A stretch of 13,766 bases of DNA from CAZDYP01 sp964509505. Lineage in GTDB: Bacteria; Chloroflexota; Anaerolineae; JACRMK01. A program made the translations under genes and the position numbers. The stretch lies in contig CAZDYP010000151.1 of assembly GCA_964509505.1 (NCBI GenBank), positions 1 to 13,766 on the forward strand, read 5' to 3'. Below the pieces are notes generated by a model. It saw only the letters and a program-made list of their open reading frames with translations. It ran no database searches and was not told where the DNA came from. Positions 6,150-11,706 of the stretch are shown piece after piece; the first letter of the stretch is position 1; each line of letters opens with the position of its first letter.

Positions 6150-9100
6150 ATGAGCCAGAACTCTCCTATGCCCACCTGTCCGTATGTGGGTTTGCAGCCT
6201 TACACGGAAGCGGACCGCGATTATTTTTTCGGGCGTGAAGAAGAAATCGAGACAATTGCGGCGAACCTCATCAGTGCGCCGTTGACGCTCGTCTATGGCG
6301 CGAGCGGCGTCGGCAAGAGCTCCGTGTTGATGGCGGGCGTCGTGCCATACCTGCGTCAGATCGGCACAGCCGTCGTCGTCTTTCGCACGTGGCAAGATCA
6401 GACCTGCTTCGCCAAACTCAAAAGCGACATCAGCGCAGAGTTGAATCACCGCCGCAAGACGCCGCTTGTGTTCGATGAGTCGCTGCCGCTCGACGATTTT
6501 GTGGCGGGAGCAACGGCCGCAGCGCGGCGCAATCTCGTCGTCATCTTCGACCAATTCGAGGAATACTTCCTCTATCATTCGGCTGAAGCATTTGACGAAG
6601 AGTTCGCACGCGCCGTCAATCGCCAAGAAATCGAGACGAACTTCCTCATCGCACTGCGCGAAGATGGACTCGCGCAGATGGATCGTTTTCAAGGACGCAT
6701 CCCCAACTTGATGAGCAACTATCTGCGCCTCGAACACCTGAAACATGCAGGCGCAGTCAACGCCATTCGCAAGCCACTGGAGGTGTATAACGCGAAGCGC
6801 CACAGCGAATTACCTGCGCCCATCACCATTGAAGACGCGTTGGTCGAGACGCTCATCGAGCAAGTGTGCATCGGGCAAGTATCCGTAGGCATGAGCGGGC
6901 AAGGCAAAACGCAAACGGTGTTGAACAAAGACGAATTGCGCGTCGAATTGCCATTCCTTCAGATGGTGTTGACGAAGTTGTGGCATGAGGAGTTTGGCAA
7001 AGGCGCGACGACGGATGGACAAGCACGCAATACGACCTTGCGCCTGGCTACGTTAGAGCGACTCGGCGGCGCGCAAAACATCGTCCGCACCCACTTCGAC
7101 GATGTGATGGCGCGCTTTGGTGAAACTCAACAAGGCATTTGCTCCGCGTTCTTTAGCCACCTCGTCACCCCGTCAGGCACGAAGATTGCGCAATTGCGCG
7201 ACGACCTCATTGCATACACCAACAAGCCCGCCGACGAAGTCACGCCCATCTTCAAGGCGTTGACCGAGGCGCGCGTCCTCCGCACGGTTGCGCCGCCGCT
7301 GGACCAACCCAACGCCGTGCGCTACGAAATTTTCCATGATGTGCTGGCGCCCGGCATGTTGGATTGGGAACGGCGCTACAACGAGAAACAAGAACAACTC
7401 AAAGCGAAACAAGAAGCCGAAGAAGCGTTAGCCCAAGCACAACAGCGCGCGCGCGAACGACGTTTGCGTTATGGGCTTGTCGTCGCGGCGGCGCTGGTGC
7501 TGCTCTTCGGCGCAATTACCGCCTATGCTGTGATTCAGCGCAACGACGCGCTGACGCAGCGCCAAATTGGTTTCGCGCGCGAGCTGGCATTCAAGGCGCA
7601 GCTCAATTTGTTCGTTGATCCTGAGCGCAGCATTCTCTTGGCATTGGAGTCGCTGCAGCGCGCGTACACCAAAGAAGGTGAAGAAGCGTTGCGTAGCGCC
7701 ATTGGCAATTCGCTGGTGCGTTTAACCTTGCGCGGGCATGAGGGGCCCGTGCGCAGCGCCGACTTCAGTCCCGATGGCAAATGGATTGTGACCTCCAGCC
7801 GAGACAAGACTGTGCGTATTTGGGATGCCAACACTGGACGCCTGCTACGCACATTGACGGGACATCAAGAGATGGTGCGCGGCGCGCACTTCAGCCCGGA
7901 TGGCAAGCTGATTGGGTCGGCGAGTGACGACCGCACAGCGCGCTTGTGGGATGCGACCACAGGCAATCTCTTGCGCGAATTGAAGGGCCATGAGGGACAA
8001 GTGCGCGACCTCGCGTTCAGTCCGGATGGCAAGTTCGTCGTGACGGCGAGTGGAGACAAAACCGCGCGCATTTGGGACGTGGCGACGGGTCGCGAAGTGC
8101 GCGTGTTGCGTGGACACGAGGACTTGGTGCGCCAAGCGGTGTACAGCGCCGATGGCAAATTCATCGTGACGGCGAGCAATGATCGCACCGCGCGCATTTG
8201 GGAGGCGGCGACGGGCAGAGAAGCGCAAGTCTTCAAGGGACATAACGAGCGCGTGTGGTCTGCGGCTTTCAGCCCCGATGGTAAGTTCATCGCAACTGGC
8301 GCGGGCGATCAGCTGATCCGTATTTGGGATGTGCAAACGGGCCTAGAAGAATTTGAATTGCCCGGTCATACGGACACGCCCTACAATGTCGTGTATAGTC
8401 GTGACGGCAAACGACTTTTAAGCGCAGGACTCGATCACACCGCGCGCATTTGGGATATGGAATATGGCGTTCAGCAGCTGACGATGTATGGACACGCACG
8501 CGAGGTGTGGTATGCGTCGTTCAGTCCTCAGGGTGAGCGCGTAGTGACAGCTAGTGAAGATGGGACCGCGCGTGTGTGGGATGCTGTCGGCGGCTACGAA
8601 CTGACGGTCCTCAATGCCGACGATAGGCTCAACAACGCGGTGTTCCATCCCGATGGCAAACGCGCCGTGACGGTCGGCGACGATCAAACTGCACAGCTCT
8701 GGGATACGACCACCGGCGCGCAACTCAGCGTCTTTCGTGGCCACACCAATACTGTGACGAGCGCGTGGTTCAGTCCCGATGGCAAGCTGTTGGCGACCGC
8801 TAGCGCCGATAGGACCGCGCGCCTGTGGGATGTAGAGACAGGTCGCGGAGTGCGTGTTTTGCGTGGACATACGGACGCCGTGCGCTTCGTCGCATTCAGT
8901 TCCGACGGCAAGCGGCTTGCCACCGCGAGCGCCGACACCACCGCGCGTATTTGGGACGCAGCGACGGGTCAACTGCTCTACACATTGAGCGCATCGCAGG
9001 AACCGTTGAATGCCGTCGTCTTTAGCCACGATAACCAGCGCGTCGTAACGGGCGGCGAGGATCGCATCGCGCGCGTATGGGATGTGACCACTGGACGCAT

Positions 9101-9566
9101 GTTGGTCGAAACGCCTAAACACGATGATTGGATTTTGGGCGTTGCCTTCAACCCCGATGGCAAACAATTTGCGGTGGCAAATTCCGATCAAGCCATTCAC
9201 ATTTGGGATGCGCTGACGGCGCGCGCGGTGATGACGTTGACGGGACACACCAGCGATGTGACGTATGTGGTCTATAGTTCTGATGGCAAGCGGCTGCTCT
9301 CGTCCAGCGCCGATTTGTCGGTGCGCGTGTGGGATGCGCTGATGGGCGACGAACTGACCTCGTTGCGCGGTCATACCGAGCGCATTCGCAGCGCGCGCTT
9401 CAGCTCCGACAACAGGCAAATCATCACAGCCAGCAACGATGCGACGGCGCGCATGTACTTGACGCAAGTCAATGACTTGATTGAGTTAGCGCGCACGCGC
9501 GTCACGCGCCAGCTGACATGCAATGAGAAGCTGAAGTATCTGCATGAGCAGGCGGGGTGTCCGTAG
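6150..9566 (+). CDS. STAND NTPase (nSTAND1-type) with coiled coil, membrane helix and 14 WD40 repeats
   Basis: 1138 residues. Residues 11-30 (PYVGLQPYTEADRDYFFGRE) are the typical nSTAND1 entry. Walker A is GASGVGKSS (50-58), and Walker B is VVIFDQFEEYF (130-140). LIALREDGLAQM (166-177), LPFLQMVLTKLW (267-278) and YEIFHDVLAPGMLDW (392-406) complete the NTPase and its helical part. A charged coiled coil (about 407-438) leads into one hydrophobic helix (442-462). A helical linker (465-527) precedes 14 WD40 units of about 42 residues each (528 to about 1114), enough for two seven-bladed propellers. Known for the family: STAND proteins are oligomerising switches in which repeats sense a trigger. 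The gene lies behind the SIR2 gene, so NTP-driven activation of SIR2 is the likely job (inference). No protease or nuclease effector is fused to it. A regulatory role unrelated to phage is possible. Confidence 0.93.
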   Translation: MSQNSPMPTCPYVGLQPYTEADRDYFFGREEEIETIAANLISAPLTLVYGASGVGKSSVLMAGVVPYLRQIGTAVVVFRTWQDQTCFAKLKSDISAELNHRRKTPLVFDESLPLDDFVAGATAAARRNLVVIFDQFEEYFLYHSAEAFDEEFARAVNRQEIETNFLIALREDGLAQMDRFQGRIPNLMSNYLRLEHLKHAGAVNAIRKPLEVYNAKRHSELPAPITIEDALVETLIEQVCIGQVSVGMSGQGKTQTVLNKDELRVELPFLQMVLTKLWHEEFGKGATTDGQARNTTLRLATLERLGGAQNIVRTHFDDVMARFGETQQGICSAFFSHLVTPSGTKIAQLRDDLIAYTNKPADEVTPIFKALTEARVLRTVAPPLDQPNAVRYEIFHDVLAPGMLDWERRYNEKQEQLKAKQEAEEALAQAQQRARERRLRYGLVVAAALVLLFGAITAYAVIQRNDALTQRQIGFARELAFKAQLNLFVDPERSILLALESLQRAYTKEGEEALRSAIGNSLVRLTLRGHEGPVRSADFSPDGKWIVTSSRDKTVRIWDANTGRLLRTLTGHQEMVRGAHFSPDGKLIGSASDDRTARLWDATTGNLLRELKGHEGQVRDLAFSPDGKFVVTASGDKTARIWDVATGREVRVLRGHEDLVRQAVYSADGKFIVTASNDRTARIWEAATGREAQVFKGHNERVWSAAFSPDGKFIATGAGDQLIRIWDVQTGLEEFELPGHTDTPYNVVYSRDGKRLLSAGLDHTARIWDMEYGVQQLTMYGHAREVWYASFSPQGERVVTASEDGTARVWDAVGGYELTVLNADDRLNNAVFHPDGKRAVTVGDDQTAQLWDTTTGAQLSVFRGHTNTVTSAWFSPDGKLLATASADRTARLWDVETGRGVRVLRGHTDAVRFVAFSSDGKRLATASADTTARIWDAATGQLLYTLSASQEPLNAVVFSHDNQRVVTGGEDRIARVWDVTTGRMLVETPKHDDWILGVAFNPDGKQFAVANSDQAIHIWDALTARAVMTLTGHTSDVTYVVYSSDGKRLLSSSADLSVRVWDALMGDELTSLRGHTERIRSARFSSDNRQIITASNDATARMYLTQVNDLIELARTRVTRQLTCNEKLKYLHEQAGCP
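7731..9491 (+). repeat. 14 tandem 126-bp units encoding WD40 repeats
   Basis: A repeat of about 42 codons runs from the first RGHEG to the end of the fourteenth unit, with one 41-codon unit (the eighth). Most units carry GH near the start, FSPDGK in the middle and [IVL]WD near the end. Units 8, 11 and 12 lack the normal GH and are more divergent. The recurring 'accgcgcgcatttggga' DNA words make the tract prone to recombination. Confidence 0.9.
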
Positions 9567-9572
9567 ATGAAA

Positions 9573-9605
9573 AGACCCCGCGGGTTGGGGAAACCCGCGA
9601 GGTCT
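9573..9605 (+). terminator. strong hairpin after the STAND-WD40 gene
   Basis: GACCCCGCGGGTT (9574-9586) pairs with AACCCGCGAGGTC (9592-9604) with a single C-A mismatch around a GGGGA loop, closed by an A-T pair. It starts 6 bases after the stop codon. The T-run is lacking (TATCCG follows), so it is either a weak intrinsic terminator or an mRNA-end stabilising element that closes the SIR2-STAND unit. Confidence 0.65.
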
Positions 9606-9700
9606 ATCCGAGGTCGCAGCGGCATCTCGCTTATCTGTTCATCTGCTGCCTATCAGTTGGTGCTGTATCCTGCTCCGCAAAGTCGGCGGCTATACTTTCA

Positions 9701-9709
9701 TGCTATAAT
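9701..9709 (+). promoter_or_regulatory. extended -10 box (TGC-TATAAT) of the antitoxin-like gene
   Basis: A consensus TATAAT with TGn extension lies 33 bases before the ATG at 9742, and no clear -35 is seen. It gives the small-gene block its own promoter, separate from the STAND gene. Confidence 0.6.
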
Positions 9710-9741
9710 GCCGTCGTGGTTATTTAGAGAGGCGACATGCG

Positions 9742-10002
9742 ATGACTGTCTTGCTACAAAAAGCATTTGAGAGTTTATCTGCCCTAGCTGAATCAGAGCA
9801 GGATGCTTTTGCAAATTGGATTCTGGCAGAGCTGGCAGATGAGCAGCATTGGGACAAACAGTTTGCGAGCTCGCTGGATGTGTTGGAACAACTGGCAGAG
9901 GAAGCGCGCGTTGAGCACCGGAGCGGCAAAACGCGTGTGCTTGTTCCGGATGAGCTATGCGATCAAGAACTACAGCTGCATGCCGATGAAATCGAGCATT
10001 GA
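9742..10002 (+). CDS. small acidic antitoxin-like protein without an adjacent toxin
   Basis: 86 residues. Residues 1-60 (MTVLLQKAFESLSALAESEQ, then DAFANWILAELADEQHWDKQ) resemble a widespread group of short acidic helical proteins usually found upstream of RelE/ParE-type toxins. In these, 'LP..EQDA.A.WIL.EL..E..WD..FA.S...LE.LA.EA..E...G.T' is the recurring pattern. The tail (LVPDELCDQELQLHADEIEH) departs from it. No toxin follows: the next 97 bases are non-coding and the next gene is a broken DUF6941-like frame. A GAGAGG ribosome site and its own extended -10 support expression. The family link comes from memory of the pattern, not a search. Role: probably an orphan antitoxin or a repressor-like relic. 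Confidence 0.65.
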   Translation: MTVLLQKAFESLSALAESEQDAFANWILAELADEQHWDKQFASSLDVLEQLAEEARVEHRSGKTRVLVPDELCDQELQLHADEIEH

Positions 10003-10071
10003 TGTATGTAAGTGAAGCGACCCATTCGTTCTGCTAATCTGTGTTATGTATGTAGGTTACAGAGCAAGTAG

Positions 10072-10080
10072 TGGTATAAT
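10072..10080 (+). promoter_or_regulatory. extended -10 box (TGG-TATAAT) of the DUF6941-like gene
   Basis: TGG followed by TATAAT, 19 bases before the ATG at 10100. The predicted RNA start near 10087 coincides with the GAGAGGTGA ribosome site, giving a very short leader of about 13 bases. Confidence 0.55.
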
Positions 10081-10099
10081 TCGCTCGAGAGGTGAATCA

Positions 10100-10497
10100 A
10101 TGGAAGTTCGTATCGCAGTCTTAGCGGATTATGCGCTTGTAGATAAACGAGACAAGCTCAGTATTTTGGGTATTTTTGGTAGAGTTGTCGGACTAGCCGA
10201 ACCCATTACCCACCATAACGTCCATCTGGTTTTCAGTTTGAATTTGACACGCTAGAGGTGGGCGATAAGAGTATTAACATCACATTGCAAGATGCCGATG
10301 GCAAACTGATTCAGGCTCTCAATGGTCAGATGTTAGTGCAACCATTACCCGACGGAGCACCTACTCTAGTCAGCCAGGTGATTAATTTTGACGCCATCAC
10401 CTTTCCTCGCTTTGGACGCTACGAATTCAGAATTCAAATAGATGATTATCCCGAAGTATGTATCCCGCTCACTGTGGTTAGAGTTCGCGTAGCCTAA
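10100..10497 (+). pseudogene. DUF6941-like protein, broken by a one-base frameshift
   Basis: Frame one runs MEVRIAVLADYALVDKRDKL to a TAG at 10253-10255. The second half continues in another frame from before 10231 to the stop at 10495-10497. Joining them at the T-run 10230-10233 gives HLVFQFEFDTLEVGDKS and one continuous protein of about 132 residues. That is the normal length and pattern for this small beta-rich family, which starts 'MEVR.AVLADYA....GKL.I.GIF' and ends with a beta-sandwich strand set 'FPRFGRYEFRIQIDD'. The fix is one extra T (four present, five needed). Ribosome site GAGAGGTGA at 10087-10095. Function of the family is not known to me. This is a recent pseudogene, a sequencing error at a homopolymer, or much less likely a recoding site. 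Confidence 0.75.
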
Positions 10498-10508
10498 TCA
10501 AACTACGG

Positions 10509-10514
10509 TATAAT
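10509..10514 (+). promoter_or_regulatory. -10-like TATAAT overlapping the hicA start
   Basis: TATAAT ends 4 bases before the ATG at 10519 and overlaps an upstream in-frame ATG (10513). If used, it would yield a leaderless or nearly leaderless hicA mRNA. There is no Shine-Dalgarno sequence ahead of hicA, which agrees. No good -35 box was found. Confidence 0.4.
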
Positions 10515-10518
10515 GACA

Positions 10519-10740
10519 ATGGATGCCGGCGAAAAACTTCTAGAGCGGATGCTTCGCAGCAAAGCAGGTTGGCATCCCAAAGACCTCGAAGAGCTTTACA
10601 CCTCTTTCGGCTTTGAATTTCGCGATAAAGGTGGCCATCGCGTTTACAAACATCCACGTTACCCACCATTGTATGCAACGGTAGCCAGGCACAGAGAATT
10701 GCCTGTCGGCTATGTGCAAACAGCCATTAATATTGATTAG
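10519..10740 (+). CDS. hicA: HicA-type toxin (mRNA interferase)
   Basis: 73 residues from MDAGEKLLERMLRSKAGWHP. HicA proteins are small double-stranded-RNA-binding-fold ribonucleases that cut mRNA unless bound by HicB. The conserved core is present: LYTSFGFEFRDKGGHRVYKH with the catalytic His in GGHR (about residues 37-40), then a basic TVARHRELPVGYVQTAI. The C-terminus ends early (NID), slightly shorter than relatives. No ribosome site precedes the start; ATG 10513 or 10519 are the options, and 10519 is preferred because 10513 lies inside the TATAAT. hicB follows 26 bases downstream, the usual toxin-first order of hicAB. Confidence 0.85.
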   Translation: MDAGEKLLERMLRSKAGWHPKDLEELYTSFGFEFRDKGGHRVYKHPRYPPLYATVARHRELPVGYVQTAINID

Positions 10741-10755
10741 GCAATTAAAAGCATT

Positions 10756-10760
10756 GGAGG
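10756..10760 (+). promoter_or_regulatory. strong ribosome binding site of hicB
   Basis: GGAGG lies 6 bases before the hicB ATG, in contrast to hicA, which has none. This would favour antitoxin over toxin synthesis from one transcript. Confidence 0.7.
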
Positions 10761-10766
10761 AACAGC

Positions 10767-11114
10767 ATGAATGAGCAACACATTCGCGCATTAAGTGAAC
10801 GCAAATATCTGACTGTTGTGGAATTGCAACCAACCACCACTGGCCGATGGTGCTATGTTGCCTATCATCCAGAGATGCCCAACTGCATGAGCCATGGACA
10901 AACGCCTGGAGAAGCGGTCTGCAATTTAGCTGAAGCGCGACAAATGGTCATCGCGCATTTGCTAGAAAACAACCTGCCCGTGCCTGAACCCAAAATCATC
11001 GGCGCGCATACAGCTATACAAAAGCCGGTTGAATTTGAATCGGAAGACGTCGCAATCACACCTCCTAGAGTAATCTCTTCAGAAGCCAGTGAATTGCAGC
11101 TACAGATAGCATAA
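10767..11114 (+). CDS. hicB: HicB-type antitoxin
   Basis: 115 residues. The HicB partial RNase H-like fold is recognisable: RWCYVAYHPEMPNCMSHGQT, then PGEAVCNLAEARQMVIAHLL (about 27-66), matching the family's 'Y.A..PE.PGC.S.G.T..EA..N..EA'. It neutralises HicA by direct binding. After residue about 75 the tail (NLPVPEPKIIGAHTAIQKPV onward) is acidic and shows neither a helix-turn-helix nor a ribbon-helix-helix domain. So DNA autoregulation through HicB is not evident. It ends 23 bases before a strong intrinsic terminator that closes the operon. Confidence 0.85.
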   Translation: MNEQHIRALSERKYLTVVELQPTTTGRWCYVAYHPEMPNCMSHGQTPGEAVCNLAEARQMVIAHLLENNLPVPEPKIIGAHTAIQKPVEFESEDVAITPPRVISSEASELQLQIA

Positions 11115-11137
11115 CTTTGCGATTTGGTGTTAGAAAG

Positions 11138-11175
11138 ACATAGCGCCACGCTGCTGAATCGTGGCGCTATGTTTT
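11138..11175 (+). terminator. intrinsic terminator of the hicAB operon
   Basis: ACATAGCGCCACG (11138-11150) pairs perfectly with CGTGGCGCTATGT (11160-11172) around a 9-base loop, followed by TTT. The 13-bp GC-rich stem makes it the best terminator in the window. Its inverse could also serve the leftward glycosidase remnant. Confidence 0.85.
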
Positions 11176-11178
11176 GTA

Positions 11179-11199
11179 GAGCAAGTTTCTAACTTGCTC
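11179..11199. repeat. dispersed short palindrome, copy 2
   Basis: GAGCAAGTT - TCT - AACTTGCTC is a 9-bp stem with a 3-base loop, the same size and core as the element at 802-822 about 10 kb away. It follows the hicAB terminator by 3 bases. Confidence 0.7.
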
Positions 11200-11217
11200 A
11201 ACTTTGTATCACCTCAT

Positions 11218-11691
11218 TCATCTCCGCTTCAACGCATGTTCCATCGCCCACACACTCAACGGGCGCATGTAGAGGGTTGGTCGGAAGTTGTTGTCAATGT
11301 CATACGCTTCAGGCGTGCGGAACCAATAGCCGCGCTGATACGTGACGTTATAGACGCCGTGCGCCGTCGCCCACGCTTCCTCTTTCAAGCCACGATGCAG
11401 CATGAACGCCGCGAGCGCATAGTTCGTGCCAGTCCACACCTCTTGCGATTGCTCCGATGATGTATCCACGGCGCCATCGGGGCGCATCCCATTCACAGCG
11501 CCCATGTCGCCATCGCCAAACTTTTTTACGTTGTAGGCGAACACCGTCTTGAGCGCAGAGCGAATGTGAGCATCAGGCGCGATGGGCGCGAGTCCCGTCG
11601 CATCCGCGTACCATTGCCCCGCAAGCTGATCCGCCATGATGCTGTCCGAGTGCGCGCCGCCGCTCGCATCATAAAGATAAAGCGCAAATTG
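11218..11691 (-). pseudogene. C-terminal remnant of a GH116 (GBA2-like, DUF608) glycosidase
   Basis: About 158 residues can be read. The frame is open from about 11691 (after an in-frame TGA at 11694-11692). It carries SDSIMADQLAGQWYADATGL, GAVNGMRPDGAVDTSSEQSQ, VWTGTNYALAAFMLHRGLKE, GYWFRTPEAYD and LYMRPLSVWAMEHAL. These are the last conserved blocks of the (alpha/alpha)6 catalytic domain of GH116 beta-glucosidases/glucosylceramidases, normally about 800 residues. The N-terminal domain and most of the catalytic domain are absent, and the region upstream is the complete GH4 gene. An internal ATG (11637) would give 139 residues but no working enzyme. I read it as a 5'-deleted pseudogene. Confidence 0.85.
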
Positions 11692-11703
11692 TCACTTTGC
11701 GCT
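11681..11703 (-). terminator. hairpin at the junction between the GH4 gene and the GH116 remnant
   Basis: On the minus strand AGCGCAAA and TTTGCGCT form an 8-bp stem with a 7-base loop. TTATCTTTAT, a T-rich run, follows. It starts 3 bases after the GH4 stop codon, so it probably ends GH4 transcription. It also lies at the truncation point of the GH116 remnant. Confidence 0.6.
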
Positions 11704-11706
11704 GCA

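Noticed and set aside
8418..9467. 349-residue minus-strand frame opposite the WD40 region
   Set aside because: It is the antisense of the 126-bp units (recurring 'IPNARG'-like words) and has no independent coding support.
7731..9491. Regular 126-bp periodicity considered as a CRISPR-like or satellite array
   Set aside because: The units are in frame, diverged at third positions and code for WD40 motifs; there are no spacers.
10229..10258. Programmed -1 frameshift joining the DUF6941-like halves
   Set aside because: GTT-TTC does not fit the X-XXY-YYZ slippery pattern, and no downstream stimulatory hairpin is evident; mutation or read error is simpler.
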